A DNA stretch of 64,000 nt from Streptomyces sp. CG1 (GTDB lineage: Bacteria; Actinomycetota; Actinomycetes; Streptomycetales; Streptomycetaceae), in assembly GCF_041080625.1 (NCBI RefSeq), contig NZ_CP163518.1, positions 3,472,001-3,536,000 of the forward strand, written 5' to 3'. Below the pieces are notes generated by a model. The model saw only the letters and a list, made by a program, of their open reading frames with translations. It made no database searches and had not been told where the DNA came from. Each line of letters starts with the position of its first letter. The first letter of the stretch is position 1. Position numbers and translations under genes: made by a program. Of this stretch, positions 1 through 8,030 are shown one piece after another.

Positions 1-135
1 CTGCGGCCCGGTCAGCGCGTGCTCGCCCGCCGCCTCCTCGTAGTCCGCGTAGAAGCGGGCCACGACGTCTCCGATGAGTTCGACGACCTCCATGGTGAGG
101 GCGTCGGGGCGGTGGGTCTTCGGTGGTGTGGCCAT
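1..135 (-). CDS. MarR-family regulator (3' part beyond window edge)
   Basis: Only the first 45 codons are present; the gene runs off the left edge. They begin at the ATG at 135 and give a helical N terminus (VVELIGDVVARFYADYEE) followed by ALTGPQ, the usual lead-in to a MarR winged-helix domain, in which the first helix dimerises and the LT-x-x-Q turn starts the DNA-binding part. The wing and recognition helix are not visible, so the family call rests on this short segment. It is divergent from the reductase gene at 224, the classic arrangement for a MarR repressor that controls its neighbour. Possible operators lie in the 88-bp gap. It could also control the ohr gene further on. Confidence 0.7.
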   Translation of the reverse strand, partial: MATPPKTHRPDALTMEVVELIGDVVARFYADYEEAAGEHALTGPQ

Positions 136-190
136 ACCCGCCAGGATACCCGCTTACTTGACATCATGAAATATTGAAGCGCATGGTTGT

Positions 191-203
191 TTCAGGTTCT
201 GAA
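191..203. promoter_or_regulatory. Short inverted repeat in MarR/reductase divergent promoter
   Basis: TTCAG-GTT-CTGAA is a perfect 5-bp dyad with a 3-bp spacer, lying 21 bp before the reductase start. A TTGACA hexamer sits upstream at 158-163 and a second AT-rich TGAA-containing stretch at 166-176; the local AT content is well above the surroundings. This is a reasonable binding site for the divergent MarR protein, but the spacing is short and no regulator-specific consensus is known to me. Confidence 0.4.
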
Positions 204-223
204 GTAATAGGAAAGGCGTCGAC

Positions 224-1252
224 ATGATCAACCGTGAGTGGCACCTGCTCAGCCGCCCCGTCGGCTGGCCCAAGCCCGAGGACTTCGCCCTGGTCGAGAC
301 CCCGGTCCCGACCCCCGGTGAGGGCCAGGTGCTGGTGCGCAACAAGTACCTCTCCGTCGACCCGTACATGCGCGGCCGCATGAGCGCCGCCAAGTCGTAC
401 GCCGCCCCCTTCGAGCTGGGCAAGGTCATGCAGGGCGGCGCGGTCGGCGAGGTGATCGAGTCCCACGCCGAGGGCATCGAGGTCGGCGACCACGTCCTGC
501 ACTTCTTCGGCTGGCGCGAGTACGCGGCCGTGGACGCGAGGAATGCCGTCAAGGTGGGCCCGACCGCCGTACCGGCCGTGAAGGTGGAGACGCAGGACGT
601 GCCGCTGTCGGCGTTCCTCGGCGTCCTCGGCATGACCGGCCTGACCGCCTACGCCGGCCTGCTGCGCACCGCCTCCTTCAAGGAGGGCGACATCGTGTTC
701 GTCTCGGGCGCCGCGGGCGCCGTGGGCAGCGAGGTCGGCCAGCTCGCCAAGCTGCTGGGCGCCTCGCGGGTCATCGGCTCGGCCGGCTCCGACGAGAAGG
801 TCAAGCTGCTGGTCGAGGAGTACGGCTTCGACGCCGCGTTCAACTACAAGAACGGCCCGGTCGCCGACCAGCTGCGCGAGGCCGCGCCCGACGGCATCGA
901 CGTCTACTTCGACAACGTCGGCGGGGACCACCTGGAGGCGGCCATCGGCTCGCTCAACCAGGGTGGCCGTATCGCCGTCTGCGGCATGATCTCGGTCTAC
1001 AACAACACCGAGCCCGCGCCCGGCCCGAAGAACCTCGCCCGGCTGATCCAGACCCGGGGCCGTATCGAGGGCTTCCTGGTCGGCGACCACTACGACCTGC
1101 AGCCGGAGTTCGTCCAGAAGGTCGCGCCGTGGGTCGCCTCGGGCGAGCTGAAGTACCGCGAGACCGTCGTCGAGGGCATCGAGAACAACCTGGAGGCGTT
1201 CCTCGGGGTCCTGCGCGGCGACAACATCGGGAAGATGATCGTCAAGCTCTGA
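224..1252 (+). CDS. NADP-dependent medium-chain reductase (leukotriene B4 12-hydroxydehydrogenase/CurA type)
   Basis: 342-residue zinc-independent MDR protein that reduces the C=C bond of enones or related quinones with NADPH in the cytosol. The N-terminal catalytic domain shows the family signature LSVDPYMRGRM (about residues 43-53); a Rossmann domain follows with VSGAAGAVGSEVGQ (about 160-173) and a later FDNVGGDHLEA segment. No cysteine/histidine zinc-site pattern is present, which separates it from alcohol dehydrogenases. The ATG is preceded by AGGAAAGG at 7 bp. Divergent from the MarR gene and 107 bp upstream of ohr, so the trio may respond to electrophile or peroxide stress. The substrate is unknown. 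Confidence 0.88.
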   Translation: MINREWHLLSRPVGWPKPEDFALVETPVPTPGEGQVLVRNKYLSVDPYMRGRMSAAKSYAAPFELGKVMQGGAVGEVIESHAEGIEVGDHVLHFFGWREYAAVDARNAVKVGPTAVPAVKVETQDVPLSAFLGVLGMTGLTAYAGLLRTASFKEGDIVFVSGAAGAVGSEVGQLAKLLGASRVIGSAGSDEKVKLLVEEYGFDAAFNYKNGPVADQLREAAPDGIDVYFDNVGGDHLEAAIGSLNQGGRIAVCGMISVYNNTEPAPGPKNLARLIQTRGRIEGFLVGDHYDLQPEFVQKVAPWVASGELKYRETVVEGIENNLEAFLGVLRGDNIGKMIVKL

Positions 1253-1359
1253 GACCCCGGCCGGTCTTCCCCGTCGTTTCCGGCATGCGGTAACTTCTTT
1301 CCGAAATCCGTCGTCGATCGTGGGCGCGAGTCGCGGCGGACCGAGGAGGAAGAGACCGC

Positions 1360-1779
1360 ATGCCCATCAAGCAGTCCGATGTCCTGTACACCGCCGTCGC
1401 CACCGCCGAGAACGGCCGTGACGGCCGGGTCGCCACGGATGACGGCCGACTCGACGTCGTAGTCAACCCGCCGAAGGAGATGGGCGGCAGCGGGGCCGGG
1501 ACCAACCCGGAACAGCTGTTCGCCGCGGGGTACTCCGCCTGCTTCCAGGGGGCGCTGGGGGTCGTCGCCCGGCAGGAGGGGGCCGACGTCTCCGGCTCCA
1601 CCGTGACCGCGAAGGTCGGAATCGGCAAGAACGAGGACGGATTCGGGATCATCGTGGAGATCTCGGCGAGCATTCCGAACGTTTCCGCCGAGGTGGCTCG
1701 GGAGCTGGTCGAGAAGGCGCACCAGGTGTGCCCGTACTCGAAGGCGACACGTGGGAACATCACCGTGACGCTGGTCTGA
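1360..1779 (+). CDS. ohr: Organic hydroperoxide resistance protein (Ohr/OsmC family)
   Basis: 139-residue thiol peroxidase that reduces organic hydroperoxides. The two reactive cysteines are in the expected contexts: Cys61 in GYSACFQGAL and Cys124 in HQVCPYSKAT, with the usual NPE-QLFAAG run before the first one; length is normal for Ohr rather than the longer OsmC proteins. Start ATG follows GAGGAGGAAGAG. A strong terminator lies directly after the stop. OhrR is normally a MarR protein, but the visible N terminus of the MarR gene at the left edge does not carry the reactive-cysteine segment I would expect of OhrR, so linkage is open. Confidence 0.95.
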   Translation: MPIKQSDVLYTAVATAENGRDGRVATDDGRLDVVVNPPKEMGGSGAGTNPEQLFAAGYSACFQGALGVVARQEGADVSGSTVTAKVGIGKNEDGFGIIVEISASIPNVSAEVARELVEKAHQVCPYSKATRGNITVTLV

Positions 1780-1800
1780 CAAGCCTCGTTTCAGAGTACG

Positions 1801-1836
1801 GAGGCCGCACCCTTGGACGTGGGGTGCGGTCTCTTT
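1801..1836 (+). terminator. Rho-independent terminator after ohr
   Basis: 12-bp stem GAGGCCGCACCC / GGGTGCGGTCTC with one G-T pair, 9-nt loop TTGGACGTG and a TTT run, 21 bp after the ohr stop. It separates ohr from the convergent serine hydrolase gene. Confidence 0.85.
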
Positions 1837-1849
1837 CCTGGCCGGGGCG

Positions 1850-1900
1850 GGGGACCCCCATCGCGGCGGCAGCCGCATTCAAACCCAGCCCCGCGCCCCC
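1850..1900. repeat. Interspersed intergenic repeat, copy 1
   Basis: The segment GGACCCCCATCGCGGCGG, then AGCCGCA and CCCCGCGCCCC, matches the second half of the longer element at 7861-7976. Such GGGGCGCGGGG-containing palindromic elements are common between genes in Streptomyces. It sits between convergent ohr and the serine hydrolase. Confidence 0.6.
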
Positions 1901-1908
1901 AGGTTGGC

Positions 1909-3060
1909 TCAGGCAGCCAGCGCCGCTTGGTGGACCACTCTCACGAACCCGTCGTTCTCCGGTGCCGCTCCCCCCGGAAAAGCCATCCGCCGGCGGGTGT
2001 AGCCGTAGGCCAGGCCGCTGCGGGGGTCGGCGAAGGCCTGGGAGCCGCCCGCGCCGCTGTGGCCGAAGGCGCCGGCGCCCAGGATGGGGTGCCACGTGTC
2101 CGCGGTCGCCTGGAAGCCCAGGCCGTACGACTTGTGGGCGCGGGCCACCAGGTCGTAGCCCACGGAGTGGATCTGGCCCACCTCGGCCACCGTGTCCGGC
2201 TTCAGCAGGGGCGGCCGCTCGTCCAGTTCGCTGATCGCCGCCGCGTACATCGTCGCGAGCCCCCGTGCGGAGGCGACGCCGCCCGCAGATGCCGGGCCCT
2301 TCGCCCGTACGAGGCGGGAGTTGACGTAGTCCGCCAGGGTGCCCGGCTCCGGGACGTGCGTGTTGAAGGCGATCGCGCTCAGGGTGTGCGGGCCGGTCGG
2401 CTGGGCGGCGAGCAGGACCTGCTGCTCGGGGGTCGGGAGCATCGGCTGCACCGAGCGGAAGCGGGGTTCCTCGGACTCGGGCAGCCCGAGGAAGAAGTCC
2501 GTGCCGTACGGCGCGCGCACCCGCTCCTCGTACACCTCCTGGAGCGTGCGGCCCGTGGCCCGGCGGACCACCTCTCCGGTGAGCGCGCCGATGACCAGCG
2601 CGTGGTAGCCGAAGGCGGTTCCCGGGCGCCAGAACGGCTTCTGGTCGGCGAGCCGTTCGGCCATGGCACGGTCGTCGGCCACCTCCTCGGCGGAGAACCC
2701 GGCATCGATCCCGACGAGGCCCGCGCGGTGCGCCAGCAGCTCCCGGAGGGTCACCGCGCCCTTGCCCTCGGCGGCGAACTCGGGCCAGTAGTACGTCACT
2801 TTGCGGTCCAGCTCCAGCGTGCCGTCCTGCACCAGGAGCGCGACCACCAGGTGCGCGGCTCCCTTGGTGGACGAGAACACGCCGTACAGCGAGTCCGCCT
2901 CTGTACCCGCCCACAGGTCGACGACCCGCCGCCCGCGCACATAGGCGCACAACTGGCCCTCGTAGTCCTCGCGTTCCCCGGCCACGAAGGCGGCGAACTC
3001 CTCGCGGACCGTCTCGAATCCCTCGGCGACCGTGCCGTGGACGGTGATCTGCTGCGTCAT
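1909..3060 (-). CDS. Serine hydrolase, class C beta-lactamase/esterase VIII fold
   Basis: 383-residue protein of the penicillin-binding-like transpeptidase fold (beta-lactamase family 12; EstB-type esterases and carboxypeptidases). The nucleophile motif S-x-x-K is S63-S-T-K66 in GVFSSTKGAAH; a tyrosine motif candidate is in FGYHALVIG and the last part has the glycine-rich GHSGAGGSQ expected near the third motif. No signal peptide, so it is probably cytoplasmic and more likely an esterase than a peptidoglycan enzyme. Start ATG has GAGGAGAG 5 bp upstream. Substrate cannot be told from sequence. Confidence 0.85.
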   Translation of the reverse strand: MTQQITVHGTVAEGFETVREEFAAFVAGEREDYEGQLCAYVRGRRVVDLWAGTEADSLYGVFSSTKGAAHLVVALLVQDGTLELDRKVTYYWPEFAAEGKGAVTLRELLAHRAGLVGIDAGFSAEEVADDRAMAERLADQKPFWRPGTAFGYHALVIGALTGEVVRRATGRTLQEVYEERVRAPYGTDFFLGLPESEEPRFRSVQPMLPTPEQQVLLAAQPTGPHTLSAIAFNTHVPEPGTLADYVNSRLVRAKGPASAGGVASARGLATMYAAAISELDERPPLLKPDTVAEVGQIHSVGYDLVARAHKSYGLGFQATADTWHPILGAGAFGHSGAGGSQAFADPRSGLAYGYTRRRMAFPGGAAPENDGFVRVVHQAALAA

Positions 3061-3403
3061 CCGCTCTCCTCAACTGAGCCGCTCTCGCTGCTCCCCCTCG
3101 GCACAACGCCCGTTCCCGCTCCGGACGTTCCCGAGACCGGTACGGCGCGATGTACCTGTTCGACTCAACCGCCGCGAGCGCCTCGGGATGTCGTCGCTGC
3201 CCCGGATGGAGGATGGCGCGGGGTGGCGCGCGGACGGCGCACGGCAGGGCGAGGGCCCGCCCGGCAGTTCCCGTCGTCCGCCCGGAGGGCGGGCAACGTG
3301 GCCGGGGGTGCCCCCTCCGGGGGAGTGCGTGCCAGGCGTCGCCGGGCTGGGGGGCACCTCCCACGCCCTTGAGGCAGTGGGGGAGGGAGTTTGACGACGG
3401 GAC
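3061..3403. other. Intergenic region with GC-rich repeat
   Basis: No credible gene in 343 bases. The part from about 3298 to 3390 is a Streptomyces-type intergenic repeat built from CCGGGGGTGCCCCCTCCGGGGGAG and, about 40 bp on, GGGGGCACCTCCC with GTGGGGGAGGG, all able to fold on each other. The promoter of the serine hydrolase must lie in the first part, near 3061-3170. The right part is downstream of the SCO2400-like gene and may serve as its terminator. Confidence 0.5.
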
Positions 3404-4375
3404 CTAGGTGCACCACCACAGGAACCGGGTGCACGTCTTCGTGGGAGAGGGCGCCGGGGACGGAGCGGATGTCGTCGGGGCGCTGGACGGGGTGGGGGCC
3501 GGACGGGACGTGGGCGGGGGCACCGGGGCCTTGGAGGTGGTGTCCGAGCCCGTCGTGGCAGCCTGCCGCGTCGTGCCGGTGTCCTTGGCGGCGGGCGACT
3601 TGGAGTGCTTGTCCTTCGGGGACTTGGCGGCGGAGGCCGAGGCGTCCGGGGAGACGGAGGCGCTCGCGCCGGAGGTGCCGGAGGCCGGGTCGGCCGTCGC
3701 ACCGGGGGACGCGGAGGACGCGCCGCCGTCGGCCGCGCTGCCCCCCGGCGTGTCCGGACGTCCGCTGGCGAAGGGCGAGAAGGGCGCGTCCGTGCCGAGT
3801 TCGGCGAGGCTGAGGCCGCTCGCGGCCAGTATGAAGCCCGCGGTGAGCACGACGGTACGGCGGCGCCTGCGCCGGTGCGCGGCGGCCTTGCGGTCGCGGC
3901 GGCTGGCGTCGGCGTCGGCGGGCCCCACGGTGACGGCGCCGCGCCCCCTGCGCCGGGCCGCCCGGCCACCCGGCTCGGGGTCACCCGCGGACTCGTCCGC
4001 GGATTCGGCGTCACCGTGCGGGTCCGACTCCTCTCCCGCGGTGGGGGCCGGCGCGTAGTGCTCTCCGGTGATCTCGGCCGGCGCGTACTGCTCTTCCCCG
4101 GTCCCGGCCGGCGCGTACTGCTCGGCCACGCTCTGGGCCGGCTCGTACCGCTCTTCCGTGGTCTCCGTGCGCGCGTACTGCTGGGGAATGCGGTAGCCGT
4201 GGGTGTCGTACGCCTGAGGCGGGTAGCCCTGGGGTGTGCCGTGGCCCGGAGCCTCACCCGTGCCCGCGTAGGCGTGCGCGACCGGCGCTTCCGCGGCGGA
4301 ACGCGCCGGAGTCCCGCACCCGGGGCAGGCCAGGGCGCCATTGAGGTGCCGTTGGCACGGGTGACAGTAGTCCAT
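3404..4375 (-). CDS. SCO2400-like membrane protein with N-terminal zinc ribbon
   Basis: 323-residue protein of a family confined, as far as I know, to streptomycetes and relatives; function unknown. Residues 4-20 hold a CxxC(9)CxxC zinc ribbon (C4, C7, C17, C20). A low-complexity linker with repeated EQYAPA/EHYAPA units covers roughly 50-115, a basic run of six arginines (about 163-168) precedes one transmembrane helix (TVVLTAGFILAASGLSLAEL), and a Ser/Ala/Pro/Thr-rich external tail ends in CTRFLWWCT. Topology is therefore ribbon inside, tail outside. Divergent from the sugar operon at 4577 with 201 bp between them. Confidence 0.75.
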   Translation of the reverse strand: MDYCHPCQRHLNGALACPGCGTPARSAAEAPVAHAYAGTGEAPGHGTPQGYPPQAYDTHGYRIPQQYARTETTEERYEPAQSVAEQYAPAGTGEEQYAPAEITGEHYAPAPTAGEESDPHGDAESADESAGDPEPGGRAARRRGRGAVTVGPADADASRRDRKAAAHRRRRRRTVVLTAGFILAASGLSLAELGTDAPFSPFASGRPDTPGGSAADGGASSASPGATADPASGTSGASASVSPDASASAAKSPKDKHSKSPAAKDTGTTRQAATTGSDTTSKAPVPPPTSRPAPTPSSAPTTSAPSPAPSPTKTCTRFLWWCT

Positions 4376-4531
4376 GACGCCGGAAGACTAGATTCCCCAT
4401 GGGTCAGGTTCCTAGGCACCTCTGTGAAGGTTTCGTAGAGCAGCGAAATAATTCTCGAAAGGCTTGTCGAAACCGTTACCTGTTCGACCCATTGACACTC
4501 CGACCGCACCGTCCTTACTGTCACGCCAGCA

Positions 4532-4558
4532 TTTCGAACGTGTGACGAAATTTCGAAC
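4532..4558. promoter_or_regulatory. TTCGAA-type operator candidate before dehydratase operon
   Basis: Two direct copies of TTTCGAAC (4532-4539 and 4551-4558) flank ACGAAA; the right part forms the palindrome CGAAATTTCG. It ends 18 bp before the GTG of the enolase-superfamily gene, so a protein bound here would block initiation. The reverse reading GTTCGAAATTTCG resembles sites at 34869 and 43062, suggesting a shared regulator of the IclR or GntR type. Confidence 0.5.
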
Positions 4559-4576
4559 ATCCGAGGGGCAATCGCC

Positions 4577-5740
4577 GTGCGCATCACCGGAATCAGCACA
4601 CACGTGGTCGGCACACCGTGGCGCAACCTGACCTATGTTCAGGTGCACACCGACGAGGGGATCACGGGAGTCGGCGAGACCCGGATGCTCGGTCACACCG
4701 ACGCGCTGATCGGGTATTTGCGGGAGGCCGAGGCCAATCACATTCTGGGTTCCGACCCGTTCGCCGTCGAGGATCTCGTCCGCCGGATGAAGTACGGCGA
4801 CTACGGCCGGGCCGGTGAGATCGTCATGTCCGGCATCGCGGTCGTCGAGATGGCCTGCTGGGACATCAAGGGCAAGGCGCTGGGCGTGCCGGTGTGGCAG
4901 CTGCTCGGCGGCAAGGTGACGGACAGAGTCAAGGCGTACGCCAACGGGTGGTACACGACCGAGCGAACGCCGGAGGCCTATCACAAGGCCGCCCAGGGGG
5001 TCGTGGAGCGCGGATACCGGGCACTGAAGATCGACCCGTTCGGCACCGGGCACTTCGAACTCGACCACCGGGAGACCCTGTACGCCGTCTCGCTCATCGA
5101 GGCCGTACGGGACGCGATCGGCCCGGACGCCGAGCTGATGCTGGAGATGCACGGCCGCTTCTCCCCCGCCACCGCCGTCCGGCTGGCCAAGGAGATGGCG
5201 CCGTACCGGCCGGCCTGGCTGGAGGAGCCGGTCCCGCCGGAGAACCTGAAGGCGCTGGAGAAGGTCGCCGCCAAGGTCGACATCCCGGTGGCCACCGGTG
5301 AGCGGATCCACGACCGGATCGAGTTCCGCGAGCTGTTCGAGAGCCAGGCCGTGGACATCCTCCAGCCCGACGTCGGGCACATCGGCGGCATCTGGGAGAC
5401 CCGGAAGCTCGCCGCCACCGCCGAGACGCACTACATGCTGGTCGCCCCGCACAACGTCGGCGGGCCCGTGCTCACCGCCGCCTCTCTCCAAGTCGGCTTC
5501 ACCACACCGAACTTCAAGATCCTGGAGCACTTCAACGACTTCGCGGACGCGGACATCAAGAAGGTGGTGAAGGGCGCGCCGCAGGTCGATCCGGAGGACG
5601 GGTGCTTCCATCTGTCCCAGGCGCCCGGTCTCGGGGTCGAGCTGGACGTCGACGCGGCCGCCGAGTTCCCGCAGCAGCAGGCCCGGTTCGATCTGTGGGC
5701 CGAGGGCTGGGAGCAGCGCAAGCCGAAGGAGAACAAGTGA
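4577..5740 (+). CDS. Enolase-superfamily dehydratase (mandelate racemase/muconate lactonizing type), probable sugar-acid dehydratase
   Basis: 387-residue enzyme expected to abstract the proton alpha to a carboxylate and eliminate water from an aldonate. Visible active-site elements in order: lysine motif RALKIDPFG (about 155), metal-site segments EMHGRFSP, WLEEPVPPEN and ATGERI, the Asp of QPDVGHIGG, and the catalytic His in LVAPHNVGG. The HGR triplet after the first metal ligand is like that of galactonate dehydratases, but exact substrate is inference. GTG start with GAGGGG at 8 bp. First gene of an operon; its stop overlaps the start of the dehydrogenase gene by 4 bp, so the two are translationally coupled. 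Confidence 0.85.
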   Translation: MRITGISTHVVGTPWRNLTYVQVHTDEGITGVGETRMLGHTDALIGYLREAEANHILGSDPFAVEDLVRRMKYGDYGRAGEIVMSGIAVVEMACWDIKGKALGVPVWQLLGGKVTDRVKAYANGWYTTERTPEAYHKAAQGVVERGYRALKIDPFGTGHFELDHRETLYAVSLIEAVRDAIGPDAELMLEMHGRFSPATAVRLAKEMAPYRPAWLEEPVPPENLKALEKVAAKVDIPVATGERIHDRIEFRELFESQAVDILQPDVGHIGGIWETRKLAATAETHYMLVAPHNVGGPVLTAASLQVGFTTPNFKILEHFNDFADADIKKVVKGAPQVDPEDGCFHLSQAPGLGVELDVDAAAEFPQQQARFDLWAEGWEQRKPKENK

Positions 5741-6741
5741 GCCGCGCCGTCGTCGTCGAGGCCCCGGGCCGGCACCGGCTCGCCGAGCACACACCCCGCG
5801 AACCCGGCCCGGGCGAGGCGCTGGTGGCCGTGCACGCGGTCGGCATCTGCGGCAGCGACCGCGAGGTGTACCAGGGCAACCGGCCCGAGGGGTACGTCCG
5901 TTATCCGCTGACGCCGGGCCATGAGTGGTCGGGAACGGTCGCGCAGGTGGGCCCGGGGGTCCCGGCGTCCCTCGCCGGCCGCAAGGTGGTCGGTGAGGGC
6001 TTCCGCAACTGCCAGGTGTGCGACCGCTGTCACGCGGGCGAGACCACGCTGTGCACGGCCGGGTACGAGGAGACCGGGTTCACCCAGCCGGGTGCCATGG
6101 CCGGCACGCTCACCCTGCCGGCCCGGCTGCTGCACGTCCTGCCGGACGACGCCGGCCTCACCGCCGCCGCGCTGCTGGAGCCGGCCGCCTGTATCGCGGC
6201 CGCCGCGCTCAAGGCGAACGCCCGGCCGGGTGAGCGGGTCGCGGTGGTCGGCACCGGCACGCTCGGGATGTTCGCCGTGCAGTTCCTGAAGGCCGTCTCG
6301 CCGGCCGAACTGCTCGTCGTGGGCACCCGGAACGACCGGGAGGCGCTGTCCCGGCAGTTCGGGGCGAGCGACTTCCGGCTCAAGGACGAGACCCTGCCGG
6401 ACGACTTCGACGTCGTGATCGAGACCGCCGGGTCCGCGTCCGCCGCGCGCACCGCCGCCTCCCTGCTCAGGCGCGGCGGACGCCTGGTCCTGACAGGTAT
6501 CCCGGCGCCGGGCGCGGACGGGCTCGACCCGACCGGTCTCGTCGTACGACAGCTGGAGGTGCACACCGTCTTCGGGGCGCCGCCGGCCGCCTGGGCGCAC
6601 ACCGTGCGGGTGTTCGGCGCTGGGCTGCTGGACCCGTTGCCGCTGGTCACGCACGAGCTGCCGCTGTCCGAGTTCCCGCAGGCCATCGAGCTGGTGGGGG
6701 CCGGCGATCCGAAGGTGGGCAAGGTGCTGCTCCGCCCCTAG
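5737..6741 (+). CDS. Zinc-binding sugar/polyol dehydrogenase
   Basis: 334-residue MDR dehydrogenase. Catalytic zinc ligands are in GICGSDREVY and TPGHEWSG; a structural zinc loop is seen in RNCQVCDRCHAG and TTLC. The Rossmann fold has VVGTGTLGMFAVQ. GTG start overlaps the previous stop (GTGA). Its partner being an aldonate dehydratase suggests oxidation of the imported sugar or of a pathway intermediate; the lactone formed could be opened by the SMP-30-type lactonase at 41.4 kb. The substrate is not determined by sequence. Confidence 0.87.
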   Translation: MSRAVVVEAPGRHRLAEHTPREPGPGEALVAVHAVGICGSDREVYQGNRPEGYVRYPLTPGHEWSGTVAQVGPGVPASLAGRKVVGEGFRNCQVCDRCHAGETTLCTAGYEETGFTQPGAMAGTLTLPARLLHVLPDDAGLTAAALLEPAACIAAAALKANARPGERVAVVGTGTLGMFAVQFLKAVSPAELLVVGTRNDREALSRQFGASDFRLKDETLPDDFDVVIETAGSASAARTAASLLRRGGRLVLTGIPAPGADGLDPTGLVVRQLEVHTVFGAPPAAWAHTVRVFGAGLLDPLPLVTHELPLSEFPQAIELVGAGDPKVGKVLLRP

Positions 6742-6840
6742 AGACGTACGCCGGTCAGGGCGTGACCTGACGGCGCCCGGACCGGCGTACCACCCAAGGC
6801 TCCCAGCCGTGGCCTCGCCATACCCAGAGCCGCGAACCTT

Positions 6841-6856
6841 GTCCGAAATACCGAAC
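6841..6856. promoter_or_regulatory. Weaker TTCGAA-type site before the unknown operon gene
   Basis: GTCCGAAATACCGAAC is an imperfect 6-4-6 dyad resembling GTTCGA-N4-TCGAAC at two mismatches. It lies 15 bp before the GTG at 6871, in a 129-bp gap that could hold a second promoter for the transporter genes. Weaker than the other sites, therefore low confidence. Confidence 0.35.
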
Positions 6857-6870
6857 ACGAAGGACAGCTT

Positions 6871-7848
6871 GTGACCGACGCTTCCGCTCCGGCAGCCCGC
6901 AGGCCCGGCGAGCAGGCGCTCGCCGCTCTCGGCCTGGCCGCACCCGCCCTCGAACCCGCCGACGCCTCCCCCCACGGTTTCCCGGGCGGCGGCCGCTGGC
7001 GCACCGAGATCCCCTCGTGCGAGGGTCCCGAAGCGCTGGCGGTCGTCCTGAAGGAGGCCTCGCGCCTCGATGTGCCGATCCACCGGATCAGCCAGGGCAG
7101 CGGTGTGTGGATGCTCACCGACGCCGAGATCACCGAGATGGTCGAGGCGGCCGGTGAACGGGACATCGAACTCTGTCTGTTCACCGGTCCGCGCGGCACC
7201 TGGGACATCGGCGGCTCGGTGCGCTCCGACTCGCGGGGGGCCGGACTGCGCGCACGGGGCCACGACGCCGTCGCCGGGTGCGTCGAAGACGCCGTACGGG
7301 CCACCGAGTTGGGCGTCAGGTGCCTGCTGGTCGCCGACGAGGGCGTGCTGTGGACGCTGCACCGGGCGCGGGAGAGCGGGATCATCCCGGCCGACACCAC
7401 GCTGAAGGTCTCGGCGCTCATCGGCCCCGTCAACCCGGCGTCGTACGCCGTCTTCGAACGGCTCGGCGCCGACTCGGTCAACGTGCCCAGTGATCTGACG
7501 CTGAATCACCTCACCGAGATCCGCCGGGTGTCGGCGGCTCCCATGGACATGTACATCGAGGCCCCCGACGACCTCGGCGGCTATGTGCGGATGTACGAGG
7601 TCGCCGAGCTGATCCGGCGCGGCGCCCCGCTGTATCTGAAGTTCGGTCTGTCCAAGGCGCCCGGCATCTACCCGTGGGGCACCCATCTGCGGGACCTGAC
7701 CCTGGACACCGCCCGGGAGCGGGTGCGGCGCGGCCGGCTCGCCCTGGACCTGCTCGCCCGGCACGGCGCGGACGGCGACATGGCGCCGCTCGGCTCGCGG
7801 CTGCCGGGTCCTCTCAACCGCTTCCCCACCGGAGGTTCTGCCGGATGA
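6871..7848 (+). CDS. Unrecognised operon protein, probable TIM-barrel (U32-peptidase-like)
   Basis: 325 residues, no signal peptide or membrane segment. The central part alternates beta and alpha elements ([50 protein letters not shown]) in a way that fits a TIM barrel; the layout recalls U32-type proteins, but I see no decisive catalytic motif. GTG start with AAGGAC upstream. It lies between the dehydrogenase and the binding-protein gene of the sugar transporter, so a role in the same sugar or sugar-acid pathway, perhaps as an aldolase or epimerase-like enzyme, is an inference from position only. Confidence 0.6.
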   Translation: MTDASAPAARRPGEQALAALGLAAPALEPADASPHGFPGGGRWRTEIPSCEGPEALAVVLKEASRLDVPIHRISQGSGVWMLTDAEITEMVEAAGERDIELCLFTGPRGTWDIGGSVRSDSRGAGLRARGHDAVAGCVEDAVRATELGVRCLLVADEGVLWTLHRARESGIIPADTTLKVSALIGPVNPASYAVFERLGADSVNVPSDLTLNHLTEIRRVSAAPMDMYIEAPDDLGGYVRMYEVAELIRRGAPLYLKFGLSKAPGIYPWGTHLRDLTLDTARERVRRGRLALDLLARHGADGDMAPLGSRLPGPLNRFPTGGSAG

Positions 7849-7860
7849 CCGAGGGGGACC

Positions 7861-7976
7861 GCGGGCCGTCCGTGGCTGGTCGCTCCCCCAAGTTCTCGGC
7901 TTCGCTCGAACCCGGGGGGACCCCCATCGCGGCGGTAGCCGCACATCGATACGGCCCCGCGCCCCTCGCGGGGCGC
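7861..7976. repeat. Interspersed intergenic repeat, copy 2 (long form)
   Basis: Between the unknown gene and the binding-protein gene. On the minus strand it reads GGGGCGCGGGGCCGTATCG, then ATGTGCGGCT, an inserted arm pair around TTCGAGCGAAGCCGAGAA, and GCGACCAGCCACGGACGG. Parts match 1850-1900, 46920-46970 and 57549-57600. It splits the operon and may process or terminate mRNA so that the transporter genes are expressed separately. Confidence 0.65.
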
Positions 7977-8030
7977 TTCACCGACCTCGCTCAGACATCT
8001 CAACGCCGAGAAGACCAAGGAACGATCACC

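Noticed and set aside
1..1779. MarR gene at the left edge as OhrR
   Set aside because: The visible 45 residues lack the reactive-cysteine N-terminal segment expected of OhrR, and it is separated from ohr by the reductase gene.
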